From Gemmatimonadales bacterium UBA2960 (GTDB taxonomy: Bacteria > Gemmatimonadota > Gemmatimonadetes > Longimicrobiales > Gaopeijiaceae): DNA of 29,649 nucleotides. The notes below the pieces were generated by a model. The model was not told the DNA's origin. It made no database searches and worked only from the letters and a program-made list of their open reading frames with translations. Location: the NCBI GenBank assembly GCA_002348465.1, contig DEBI01000111.1, positions 20,431 through 50,079 of the forward strand, in the 5' to 3' direction. The position numbers were made by a program, and so were the translations under genes. Below are positions 15,845-24,501 of the stretch, piece by piece; position 1 is the first letter of the stretch, and every line of letters starts with the position of its first letter.

Positions 15845-17643
15845 TGTCTGAAGTTAGAATCGAACACACAGGAATGAGGAGCCGAATGGTCGGCGGGTTG
15901 CGGGTGGAGCACGAGGGGGAGGATCTCGTGCTTGCAGGTTGGGTCCACCGGCGACGCGATCTAGGAGGACTGCTTTTTATAGATCTTCGTGACCGGAGTG
16001 GATTAGTCCAAGTGTCCTTTGGGCCTGAATGGACCGACGCGATCTCTTGGGAACTGGCGCATAGCATTGGTCATGAGGACGTGATTCGAGTCAAGGGGTT
16101 GGTTGTCTCTAGGCCTGATGGCGGTAGTAAGAGTCAAATGCCGACTGGCGGAGTTGAGTTACAGGTCCAAAAACTCGAGATTCTATCTAAGGCGCGCACG
16201 CCGGAGATCCCTGTCTACCGAACACCTGAAGAAGAGTTGCCGGCAGAGGAACTCCGTCTCCAGCACCGTGTTCTTGACCTGCGTCGGTCAGAACTCCAAG
16301 AGAAGCTGATGCTTCGGCACAAGCTGATGCTGGCGGCGAGAGTGTACATGGATCGGCATGGTTTCATTGAGGTTGAGACCCCGATCCTAACAAAGGCGAC
16401 CCCCGAGGGGGCTCGCGACTACCTTGTGCCGAGTCGGGTTCACAAGGGAGAATTCTACGCACTTCCCCAGAGCCCGCAGATATATAAGCAGGTTCTCATG
16501 GTGGCTGGTTTCGACAGATACTTCCAGATCGCAAGATGCTTCCGCGATGAGGATCTTCGAGCGGATCGACAGCCTGAATTCACGCAGATCGATGTAGAGG
16601 CTTCTTTCGTCGAGGTCGACGACATCCTCGGTTGGGTGGAGGGACTTATGGAAGCACTTGCTGAGGTGTCGGAAGTAGACGTGTCGCTTCCGTTCCAGCG
16701 GCTTCCTTGGGAAGACGCAATGGAGCTATATGGTTCAGACGCCCCCGACTTGAGGTACGAACTTGCGATCGAAGACTGGACAGAGGCTACGAAGGATCTC
16801 GATTTTGGCGTGATTCGCAGTCAGGTTGATAAGGGTGGACGAGTTCGCGGCTTCCGACTCGCAGGAGGTGGGCGTCTCTCAAGACGTGAGATAGATGTTA
16901 TAGAGGGGGCGGCCAGGGGCGCCGGTGCACCGGGACTTCTTTGGGGAAAGCGGGGTGATGAAGGTGCATCTGGCCCGTTGGGTAAGTTCATGACCGACGA
17001 GCAGGCTGACCGGGTCGGCCTTGGGATTGGTGATCTTGTTCTGGTGTGCGCGGGTAAGGATGGCCTCACCTCACCTGCGTTAGCAGCGGTTCGTCAAGCC
17101 GTCATCAAGGCCCTGGAACTGCCACGAGTTGCGGAACACGCATGGCTTTGGGTGACTGATTTCCCAGTCTTCGAAGAGGACGAGGGAAGAGTCACCGCCA
17201 GCCACCATCCCTTCGTAATGCCGCACGCGAGCGATATCGAAAACATTGAGAGTGAGCCGGGTTCTGTTCGAGGCACTGCTTACGATCTCGTGTATAATGG
17301 GACTGAATTTGGATCGGGTAGTATCCGGATTCACAAACCTGAACTGCAGCGCCGTATTCTACGAGTCTTGGGACTGAATGAGGTTGAGATCGAGGAGAAG
17401 TTTGGCTTCCTCCTGAAAGCTCTCTCCGCCGGGGCTCCACCGCACGGTGGCATAGCGTTGGGAATGGACCGTATTGTTCAGCGTTTTACGAATTCCTCGA
17501 GCCTTCGAGATACAGTTGCGTTTCCGAAGACAACGGCGGCAAGGGCACTATATGAAGGGGCGCCAACCGCGCCTGGTGGATCTTCGCTGCAAGAACTTGG
17601 TTTACAAGTGAGCACACAGAACCCGCCGGGGCGGGGAGAATAG
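15844..17643 (+). CDS. aspS: aspartyl-tRNA synthetase
   Basis: Charges tRNA(Asp) with aspartate; class II synthetase of bacterial type, 599 residues from ATG 15844. An N-terminal OB-fold anticodon domain (about 1-110, GWVHRRRDLGGLLFIDLRDR) precedes the catalytic domain with motif 2 FRDEDLRADRQPEFTQID. The bacterial GAD insertion (about 300-420) and motif 3 GIALGMDRIVQ near the end are also present. Non-discriminating bacterial AspRS enzymes usually have His where this one has Leu40 (RRDLGG), so it is more likely specific for tRNA(Asp); that is inference from family knowledge. GAGGAAG about 9 bases upstream is a good ribosome binding site. The stop is 6 bases before phoH. Confidence 0.96.
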   Translation: MSEVRIEHTGMRSRMVGGLRVEHEGEDLVLAGWVHRRRDLGGLLFIDLRDRSGLVQVSFGPEWTDAISWELAHSIGHEDVIRVKGLVVSRPDGGSKSQMPTGGVELQVQKLEILSKARTPEIPVYRTPEEELPAEELRLQHRVLDLRRSELQEKLMLRHKLMLAARVYMDRHGFIEVETPILTKATPEGARDYLVPSRVHKGEFYALPQSPQIYKQVLMVAGFDRYFQIARCFRDEDLRADRQPEFTQIDVEASFVEVDDILGWVEGLMEALAEVSEVDVSLPFQRLPWEDAMELYGSDAPDLRYELAIEDWTEATKDLDFGVIRSQVDKGGRVRGFRLAGGGRLSRREIDVIEGAARGAGAPGLLWGKRGDEGASGPLGKFMTDEQADRVGLGIGDLVLVCAGKDGLTSPALAAVRQAVIKALELPRVAEHAWLWVTDFPVFEEDEGRVTASHHPFVMPHASDIENIESEPGSVRGTAYDLVYNGTEFGSGSIRIHKPELQRRILRVLGLNEVEIEEKFGFLLKALSAGAPPHGGIALGMDRIVQRFTNSSSLRDTVAFPKTTAARALYEGAPTAPGGSSLQELGLQVSTQNPPGRGE

Positions 17644-17649
17644 GAAAAG

Positions 17650-18651
17650 TTGCTGCTTCCGGGGGAGCGCGTGGAGCAAACCGAAACGATGGTGGAGCAT
17701 CGCCTTGACACTGAGGGGGCTGACCCTCTCATGCTGGCTGGCGTAAACGACCGGAACATTCACGAGATTGAGCGACTCTTCTCTGTAAAGGTTGTCATGA
17801 GGGATGATCAGCTGGTTCTCAGAGGGACGATTGACTCTCTGGAAAGAGCCGTACCGGTGGCTCAGCATATGATCGAGTTAGCGAGGCTACGAGCCCCGTT
17901 TGACACCCCGGATATCGCACGCTTCGCAGACGGCGTGGACGCTTTAGGGGTCGACGGTATAGTGCATCCAGATGAAGAGGTTCGGATCGCTCTTCCAGGT
18001 TCGCGACGGGTCATAGTTCCTAAGTCTGACGGTCAGCGTGGGTACGTTCGCGCGATCCAAGACAATGACGTAGTAATCGGTATTGGGCCGGCGGGAACAG
18101 GGAAGACCTATCTAGCTGTAGCTGCTGCCGTCGATTCACTGTATAAGAAGAGAGTAAAGAGAATTGTTCTAGCGAGGCCGGCGGTCGAGGCGGGAGAAAA
18201 TCTCGGTTTCCTGCCGGGTGATCTGCAGGAAAAAGTTGACCCGTACCTCCGACCATTGTACGACGCCTTAGAAGATATGATGCCTCATGACCGCGTCAGT
18301 CGGGCTGTTGAGGACTCGACAATCGAGATCGCTCCGCTCGCTTACATGAGGGGACGGACGCTGTCGGATGCGTTTGTGATTTTGGACGAAGCTCAAAATG
18401 CAACGCGGGCCCAGATGAAGATGTTTTTGACTCGCCTGGGTCTTAACTCTAGGGTTGTCATTACCGGGGACAAGACGCAGATCGATCTTCCTAACAAGTC
18501 AGACTCTGGCTTGCTCGAGGTGGAAGATATCCTTGGTTCCGTGGAAGGGATTCAGGTGATCTATCTTGATGGGAAGGACGTAATTCGCCACAGGCTAGTG
18601 AAGGACATAATAAAGGCCTACGCGAAGGTCGGAGGTGGAGACGAACAGTGA
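17650..18651 (+). CDS. phoH: PhoH-like ATPase (YbeZ family)
   Basis: P-loop ATPase linked to RNA metabolism and commonly encoded with ybeY, as here. It has 333 residues from TTG 17650. The N-terminal region (about 25-80) is KH-like; Walker A GPAGTGKT is at 146-153, Walker B LDEAQNAT near 246-253, and ARPAVEAGENLGFLPGDLQ is the family block between. AGGAAAAG lies immediately before the TTG, a little close, and GTG 17671 or ATG 17689 are alternatives. The final bases GTGA form the start of the next gene, so the two are coupled. The biochemical role of the family is not settled; an RNA helicase or nuclease accessory is commonly proposed. Confidence 0.93.
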   Translation: MLLPGERVEQTETMVEHRLDTEGADPLMLAGVNDRNIHEIERLFSVKVVMRDDQLVLRGTIDSLERAVPVAQHMIELARLRAPFDTPDIARFADGVDALGVDGIVHPDEEVRIALPGSRRVIVPKSDGQRGYVRAIQDNDVVIGIGPAGTGKTYLAVAAAVDSLYKKRVKRIVLARPAVEAGENLGFLPGDLQEKVDPYLRPLYDALEDMMPHDRVSRAVEDSTIEIAPLAYMRGRTLSDAFVILDEAQNATRAQMKMFLTRLGLNSRVVITGDKTQIDLPNKSDSGLLEVEDILGSVEGIQVIYLDGKDVIRHRLVKDIIKAYAKVGGGDEQ

Positions 18652-20930
18652 ACTCAGGTGCCAAAGATCCGGTCTTTAGGTCTGTGATAGGAAACCTCTC
18701 TCGCCAGCCAGGTGTTTCGAAGGTGGAACGGTTTCGTTACCACGGAGCTCGGGTTGCACTCCCTATAGCGCTAACTCTCTTATTAACCTTTCTGTTCCCT
18801 CCCATAGAGGGAACAAACGTTACCCGTTACGACATCGGGGTTGTGGCGCCGGCGGACGTTATTGCCGAGATCGAGTTCGCGGTCCCGAAAACGGCAACCG
18901 AGCTGGAGAGGGATCGGCGTGCAGCAGCGGAAGCGGTACCCAGGACCTTTGATGAACGCCCGGCGATCGGAGACACCGTTGCTACCAACTTAGGCCTTTT
19001 CTTTGAAGCTATTGACGGAGCGGTCCTAGAAGGTGACACGCTAAGGGTCGACCAGATTTTGCAGTCTGCGCGCATCAACCCGTCACCATCGCAGATGGAC
19101 TATGTGTTGGACTCTGAACAGCGTAACGCACTGAGAACCGCCAGTCGTGCGGCTACTCTCGAGATAATACCGCGAGGTATGGCCGACCCCGCAGAGGCAT
19201 CTGGGGTGACAACGGATGTCATCTATGTGCGCACTATTGCAGGTGACAATGTTATTGAAAGGACACGACCTTTAACCGAGGTGATAACATCACGAGATTT
19301 TTATGCTCAGGCTGTCCTCTACCTCCCGCCCGGGTCGCCACCGGATGCGCAGGATTTGCTTCGCCTTGTTCTAATTTCTCATCTTCAGTTCAGTTTAACC
19401 CCTAACGTCACTGCAACAGAATCTGCTCGGGAAGCTGCACGGAACTCAGTTCCGTTGACCAAGGCTGATGTCCTGCGAGGAGAGGCCATCGTTCGCGCTG
19501 CCGATCCGATCGGCCCGGAGACCCTCGAGCGACTCCAGGCTTACGAGAGTGCACTTCGTGATGCGGATTTATTGGAGTCGGAGGAGCCAGTAGCCGTAGC
19601 AGTCATGGGTGGTGGGTTAGTTACGCTCATGCTTCTCTCGATTTTTGGTCTCTTCGTCCTCTTCAGTCGTCCAAAAGTCTATGCGAATTTTCGCTGGTTG
19701 CTTCTGCTGACTCTCCTCAGCGCCGGGTATTTGGTGGCCTCATTTGCGATCCATGAGGTGGGATGGTCACCGGCATTGTTGCCAATTCCCTTTGTCGCAC
19801 TATCGGTAGCCGTGCTTTGGGACACCCGCATGTCTCTTCTGCTAGTATTTGTTTTAGCGGCGATCACCGGGACACTGCAGCCTTTCGCCGATTACAGCAC
19901 AGTTTTGGTTGTCATGATCGCAGGAGCGGCTGCCGCTATGTCAGCGCGGGCTGTTCGGCGAAGATCCGAAACGTGGGTCTCTATCGCTATAATCTCCGGG
20001 GCATCGAGTCTCGTGCTTTTTTCTCAGGGTTTCGCGACTGCGACTCCTCTAGTTGAGAGTGCTCAGGCGGCTTTGTTCGTGACGGGTAACGCCGTAGTAT
20101 CGGCTCTTCTGGCCACCGGCTTCCTCTGGGTGTTTGAGCTGTTCACCGGAATCACTACAGATCAGACCCTGTTAGAATGGGCAGATCCGACTCGGCCTCT
20201 TCTCCGCCGACTTTCGATGGAGGCTCCGGGAACGTACGCCCACACTATCAACGTTTCGAACCTCGCGGAAGCAGCAGCCAATGAGATTGGAGCGAACGGA
20301 CTGTTATGCCGGGTTGGGGTTCTCTACCACGATGTAGGAAAGATGCTCAAGCCGCGCTATTTCGTTGAGAATCAACATGACGGTCGTAACCCGCATGACA
20401 AGCTTAAGGCTGAAACGTCGGCTTCGATCATCCGCGAGCATGTGACAGAGGGTGTTCGCCTCGCTGGGGAGGAAAAGGTCCCAGCTCTGGTGATACAGTT
20501 CATACTGGAGCATCATGGAACGCAGAAGATCGGCTTCTTTTATGAAAAGGCTCAAGAGGAGGAGGGTCCGGACCTCGATTTAGCTCGTTTTACTTATCCG
20601 GGACCCAAGCCCCAGTCCAAAGAAACAGCAATAGTCATGCTTGCCGACTCGGTCGAGTCCGCGGCTAGGGCTATGCGTGACCCAACGCCCGAACGTGTAA
20701 GAGATCTTATTGATACGGTAGTGGGCAGTAAGCTGAATGATGGACAGCTTGACGAAGCCCCGCTCACGTTGGCTGATATGACAAGGGCCAAGAACCAGTT
20801 CGCGAAAATACTTGGGGGGGTAGTTCATCGGCGGATAGAGTACCCGGAAACTCGTCACCTTACGGATGCAGATGGAGGAACCGGTGTATCGAGTGAGGCA
20901 GACAGCGGAGATTCTGACAAGCCCGAATAG
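18648..20930 (+). CDS. PgpH-type 7TM HD-domain phosphodiesterase
   Basis: Membrane phosphodiesterase of the 7TMR-HDED/7TMR-HD family; Listeria PgpH hydrolyses the second messenger c-di-AMP. It has 760 residues from GTG 18648. After a signal-anchor (about 38-56) comes an extracytoplasmic 7TMR-HDED domain (about 60-310), seven transmembrane helices (about 320-510) and a cytosolic HD domain. The HD pair is His561-Asp562 in YHDVGKMLKP, with YAHTINVS upstream and NPHDK, LEHHGT and VESAARAM downstream. The Asp/Glu-rich C-tail is probably disordered. The order phoH, this gene, ybeY is the Bacillus yqfE-yqfF-ybeY arrangement. C-di-AMP as substrate is inferred from the family; no diadenylate cyclase is in the window. 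Confidence 0.92.
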   Translation: MNSGAKDPVFRSVIGNLSRQPGVSKVERFRYHGARVALPIALTLLLTFLFPPIEGTNVTRYDIGVVAPADVIAEIEFAVPKTATELERDRRAAAEAVPRTFDERPAIGDTVATNLGLFFEAIDGAVLEGDTLRVDQILQSARINPSPSQMDYVLDSEQRNALRTASRAATLEIIPRGMADPAEASGVTTDVIYVRTIAGDNVIERTRPLTEVITSRDFYAQAVLYLPPGSPPDAQDLLRLVLISHLQFSLTPNVTATESAREAARNSVPLTKADVLRGEAIVRAADPIGPETLERLQAYESALRDADLLESEEPVAVAVMGGGLVTLMLLSIFGLFVLFSRPKVYANFRWLLLLTLLSAGYLVASFAIHEVGWSPALLPIPFVALSVAVLWDTRMSLLLVFVLAAITGTLQPFADYSTVLVVMIAGAAAAMSARAVRRRSETWVSIAIISGASSLVLFSQGFATATPLVESAQAALFVTGNAVVSALLATGFLWVFELFTGITTDQTLLEWADPTRPLLRRLSMEAPGTYAHTINVSNLAEAAANEIGANGLLCRVGVLYHDVGKMLKPRYFVENQHDGRNPHDKLKAETSASIIREHVTEGVRLAGEEKVPALVIQFILEHHGTQKIGFFYEKAQEEEGPDLDLARFTYPGPKPQSKETAIVMLADSVESAARAMRDPTPERVRDLIDTVVGSKLNDGQLDEAPLTLADMTRAKNQFAKILGGVVHRRIEYPETRHLTDADGGTGVSSEADSGDSDKPE

Positions 20931-20934
20931 GTCG

Positions 20935-21384
20935 ATGCTTGACGAAAAACCATGCGAGGTAGTCGTAACGGTCAATCCAGAGGAAATTGACGGAATTCCG
21001 ATCGGTCTTATCGAGAGGGGGGTCCGCGCTGCCTTGAGGTGCGAATCCGTAAAGAAGGCCGAGGTGTCGGTAACGCTTCTAGACGATTTCCGTATTCGCG
21101 AGATGAATGTGTCGTATCTAGAGCGGGATTACGCCACCGATGTCATTGCGTTTTCCCTTGGTGGTGACGCTGGATTGATTGGTGACGTATACATCGGCTA
21201 CGAACGTGCTCGCCGACAGGCGAGTGAACTCGGTGAGTCGTGGGAGGTGGAGCTTGTTCGTTTAGTAATCCACGGGGTTTTGCACGTACTTGGTTATGAC
21301 CACCCGGATGGTCCGGAACGGACGGAAAGTAAAATGTTCTCTCTTCAGGAACGTCTTGTCGCTGAGGTGATGGCGGATGAATGA
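20935..21384 (+). CDS. ybeY: endoribonuclease/rRNA maturation factor YbeY
   Basis: Single-strand-specific metallo-endoribonuclease involved in 16S rRNA 3' processing and 70S quality control. It has 150 residues from ATG 20935. The zinc ligands are His113, His117 and His123 in HGVLHVLGYDH (HxxxHxxxxxH), and LERDYATDVIAF at 62-73 is the conserved central block. A longer reading from 20866 would overlap the previous gene and adds residues unlike the family. The ATG is 4 bases after the phosphodiesterase stop with a weak AGG. Its stop overlaps a possible upstream ATG for mgtE (ATGA). Confidence 0.94.
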   Translation: MLDEKPCEVVVTVNPEEIDGIPIGLIERGVRAALRCESVKKAEVSVTLLDDFRIREMNVSYLERDYATDVIAFSLGGDAGLIGDVYIGYERARRQASELGESWEVELVRLVIHGVLHVLGYDHPDGPERTESKMFSLQERLVAEVMADE

Positions 21385-21485
21385 AGGGTGTGAGGTCGGG
21401 TTGCCCTGACTCGTCGACCCGGGGATCTTCATTGGTCCGGCGGTGCCCCGTCGGAGCTTTGCCTCCCGCTCCAAAGGGGACCGAG
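21385..21485 (+). other. ybeY-mgtE spacer, possible mgtE leader
   Basis: About 100 bases between ybeY and the preferred mgtE ATG. The mgtE frame is open across it from an ATG at 21381, but the encoded residues (rich in Pro, Arg and Ser) do not resemble an MgtE N-terminus. GC-rich inverted repeats such as GGAGC with GCTCC near its end could fold just before the AGGGG ribosome binding site. It is too short for an M-box magnesium riboswitch, and I see no such consensus. Confidence 0.3.
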
Positions 21486-22844
21486 ATGACCGCCCAAAAC
21501 AAAGAAAGCGAAGCCACTCAGCATCGCGTTGAAGCGCTCATTGCCTCGGGTAGCCTTGTCGAGGCGTGTGCCTTGGTCGAAGACCTGCACGCATCTGACT
21601 TGGCAGACGTGCTTGAACGTCTTGATGAGTCGGCTCAACTGACATTCCTCTCTGCACTTCCTGTTGAGTCAGCCTCTGAGGCGCTTACGGAGATGGATGT
21701 CGGTGATGAGAGAGCCTACCTGTTGTCGAGATTGAATCCTGAGAGGGGAGCACAACTCATCGCGGAGTTGGCAGATGACGATGCCGCGGATTTGATCGGG
21801 GAACTCAATCAGCAGAGCCAGAGGGCTATCCTAGATAAACTCACGGACGAGGCCGCGGGAGAGTTGATTGATCTCCTCAAGTATAATGAGGAGTCGGCTG
21901 GAGGTCTTATGACTACGGACTTAGTGTCCGTTGTCTCGACTGTTACCGCGTCGGAAGCGCTGAGCTTGGTGCGGGTTAAGGGCCGAGAGGTCGAGGACTT
22001 CTACACGGTGTTTGTAGTAGACCAAATTGGTCGATTGATGGGAACGGTTCGTCTTGATGACCTGGTGATTGCGAATCCTGAGGAGCAGATCGCAGGGCTT
22101 GTCGAGGAGCCTGTAGCTGTCACCCATCCTGAGGAAGACCAGGAACTCGTAGGTCGACTGATTGGCCGGTACAACTTGGCTTCGATTCCAGTAGTAAGTA
22201 TGACTGGTATTTTGCTTGGAAGAATCACTTTCGACGATGTGATTGATGTGATTGAGGCTGAGCAGACGGAAGACATACTTCGACTTGCCGGTGTGACCGA
22301 TGATGAAGACCTGCGCCATACATGGGCTGAGTCAGTGCGAGCGCGCTTACCCTGGCTCGTTCTGAACCTCGTGACCGCCTCACTTGCAGCCTCAGTAATT
22401 CTGGTCTACGAGGACGTTATAGATCAGGTAATAACGCTGGCTTTCTTGGCACCGATCATTGCAGCAATGGGAGGAAGCTCGGGCACTCAGTCACTGGCGA
22501 TTACGATCCGGCGCCTAACTGTGGAAGGACCTGGAGGGGCTCGCGGCCTAGTAATTAAAGAACTTCTTATCGGGTTGGTTATCGGGGGAGTATTAGGTCT
22601 GGGCATTGCGGGGATTGCTCTGCTAGTCCCGGATGGAAATCCGCGTCTTGGTTTAGTGGTCATGCTCGCAATGTGGGGTAATCAAGTAGTGGCGGGCTTC
22701 GCGGGCGCATTCGTTCCGGCAACTCTGGACAGGATTGGGGTAGACCCCTCCGTAGCATCCTCGGTCTTTGTTCACACGCTTACGGACCTGTGCGGCTTCT
22801 TCCTACTACTCGGGCTTGCTTCGAAGCTCCTCTTGGGCGGCTGA
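21486..22844 (+). CDS. mgtE: MgtE-family magnesium channel/transporter
   Basis: Mg2+-gated magnesium channel of the inner membrane. From ATG 21486 it has 452 residues, the standard length; AGGGG about 7 bases upstream supports this start over the in-frame ATG at 21381. Domains in order: superhelical N-domain (about 10-130, repeats such as ADDDAADLIGEL), a pair of CBS domains (about 135-255, start EESAGGLMTTD), a plug helix near 275-285, and five transmembrane helices (about 285-452). The PIIAAMGGSSGTQS loop and the pore-lining Asp in HTLTDLCGFF are present. It follows the phosphodiesterase-ybeY pair and precedes the ABC1 kinase by 4 bases. Confidence 0.94.
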   Translation: MTAQNKESEATQHRVEALIASGSLVEACALVEDLHASDLADVLERLDESAQLTFLSALPVESASEALTEMDVGDERAYLLSRLNPERGAQLIAELADDDAADLIGELNQQSQRAILDKLTDEAAGELIDLLKYNEESAGGLMTTDLVSVVSTVTASEALSLVRVKGREVEDFYTVFVVDQIGRLMGTVRLDDLVIANPEEQIAGLVEEPVAVTHPEEDQELVGRLIGRYNLASIPVVSMTGILLGRITFDDVIDVIEAEQTEDILRLAGVTDDEDLRHTWAESVRARLPWLVLNLVTASLAASVILVYEDVIDQVITLAFLAPIIAAMGGSSGTQSLAITIRRLTVEGPGGARGLVIKELLIGLVIGGVLGLGIAGIALLVPDGNPRLGLVVMLAMWGNQVVAGFAGAFVPATLDRIGVDPSVASSVFVHTLTDLCGFFLLLGLASKLLLGG

Positions 22845-22848
22845 TTCC

Positions 22849-24501
22849 ATGAAGCGCTCGGTGCGCACTGTGTCCGTCTGTTGGGGGTTGGCACCTTTTG
22901 CGATCGCCTTCATGCGTGATCGAAGGTCGTTTCTGATTCTGGGACGTCCCGCCCCGCGTACGAGTGAGCAGCATCGAATACGTGCCGAGCGTCTTTCTAT
23001 GCGCCTCGCTCGCCTTGGCCCAGCTTTCGTCAAAATCGCTCAGTTGTTGAGTTCCAGGGCAGATATTCTGCCGGAGCCGTATCTGTCCGAAATTGCCAAG
23101 CTACAGGACCGTGTGCCTCCAGATACGGCTGATGCTATACGCCACGTGATAGAGAGAGAGCTGGGAGCCCCGACCGCCGAAATCTTCGATGACTTTGATG
23201 ACGATCCGGTGGCAGCGGCAAGCTTAGGTCAGGTGCACCGGGCTCGAACAGACGGAAAAGATGTCGTGGTCAAGGTGTTGCGTCCCGGTGTTGAGGAAGT
23301 TGTCGCTCTCGACATATCAATTTCGTTTCGACTCTTATTCTGGCTGAACATTCTTTTCCCGAATCACCATGTTCGTGCGATAACGAACGTTGTGAGAGAG
23401 TTTTCCGTTCGTGTGAGCCGCGAGATGGACTTCCGACAAGAAGCGGCGAATATCGAGCGCTTTCAGTCCTTTTTTGTGAACGAAACTGCGGTTCGTGCGC
23501 CCGAGGTTATAGACTGCTTCACGACACGACGTGTTCTTGTAATGGAGCACTGTCATGGTGTGAAGATTGATCGGTTGCAAGAGCATTTCTCTTCAGGCCG
23601 ATTATCCCTCCAGCAGGTGATGGGTACTCTTACCGGTGTCTACATGAGAATGGTCATGGTAGACGGTTTCATGCATGCCGATCCCCACCCAGGTAATCTT
23701 CTAGTTCAGGAAGATGGAACTATAGTCCTATTGGATTGGGGCTCTGTGATAGAGGTGCCGCGCTGGACCCGGGAATCAATCCTGAGCATAGCGATTGCTC
23801 TCGGTCGCGAGGATATCGATGGTTTGATCAATGGCATGTATCGGTTGGGCATGATCAGCTCGGAAGTGTCTAGAGGTGAGATCCGTGAGGCAGCAACGGA
23901 GATTTTGCGGATAGTCGAACGAGCGAAGACGACCAATCACCGGATCATTTTTGAGGATGTAATAGCTCAGGTTCTCGACACTTTTTACACATGGCCCCTC
24001 GTACTGCCTCAGGAACTCGTGTATTTCTTCCGGACATCCGCACTAATCGAAGGAATCGCTTTTGGATATGACACGAAATTTGATGGGCTAACCTTCATCC
24101 GAGGCGTTATACAAGAGAACCGTTGGGATCTGGCTAAGAGTGCTGGGCAGCAACCGGTACAGTTAGCCAAGAACTTCATTGAAGAGTCTCAACAGGTGGT
24201 GCGTTCCTTGCGAGACTTAGTAACTCGAGCTGAACGTGAGGAGCTACGTGTCCGGGTCCATCCTCGAGATGTTCAGGCTCAGGAGCGTTTCCTGCACCTC
24301 CAGTCGCGGCGCCTCCTTCTGAGTATCTTCGCATCGGTGACTGGTGTGATAACCTCGATCCTTTTCATCGCTTTGCGAAGTTGGTGGCTCCTTGGTACCG
24401 GTCTTGGTGTTGCCCTCATTATGTTCGTGATCACTCTTTTCATCCCGACGCATCTTCTGGAAAATCCGGTGCACCATGCTCGAGGGATACGTGCACGATG
24501 A
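22849..24501 (+). CDS. ABC1/UbiB (ADCK)-family atypical kinase
   Basis: Protein kinase-like ATPase of the UbiB/Coq8 family, tied to isoprenoid quinone synthesis or lipid homeostasis. It has 550 residues from ATG 22849, 4 bases after mgtE. Ala-rich nucleotide loop AAASLGQVHRA (122-132), lysine Lys142 in VVVKVLRP, catalytic HADPHPGN (276-283) and metal motif Asp296-Trp-Gly are present; two transmembrane helices (about 485-530) end the protein, as is usual. The family signature KxGQ reads KIAQ (62-65), Gly to Ala, and DFG reads DWG. No ubiquinone or menaquinone genes are adjacent, so the name UbiB should not be taken as function. It overlaps meaB by ATGA. Confidence 0.9.
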   Translation: MKRSVRTVSVCWGLAPFAIAFMRDRRSFLILGRPAPRTSEQHRIRAERLSMRLARLGPAFVKIAQLLSSRADILPEPYLSEIAKLQDRVPPDTADAIRHVIERELGAPTAEIFDDFDDDPVAAASLGQVHRARTDGKDVVVKVLRPGVEEVVALDISISFRLLFWLNILFPNHHVRAITNVVREFSVRVSREMDFRQEAANIERFQSFFVNETAVRAPEVIDCFTTRRVLVMEHCHGVKIDRLQEHFSSGRLSLQQVMGTLTGVYMRMVMVDGFMHADPHPGNLLVQEDGTIVLLDWGSVIEVPRWTRESILSIAIALGREDIDGLINGMYRLGMISSEVSRGEIREAATEILRIVERAKTTNHRIIFEDVIAQVLDTFYTWPLVLPQELVYFFRTSALIEGIAFGYDTKFDGLTFIRGVIQENRWDLAKSAGQQPVQLAKNFIEESQQVVRSLRDLVTRAEREELRVRVHPRDVQAQERFLHLQSRRLLLSIFASVTGVITSILFIALRSWWLLGTGLGVALIMFVITLFIPTHLLENPVHHARGIRAR

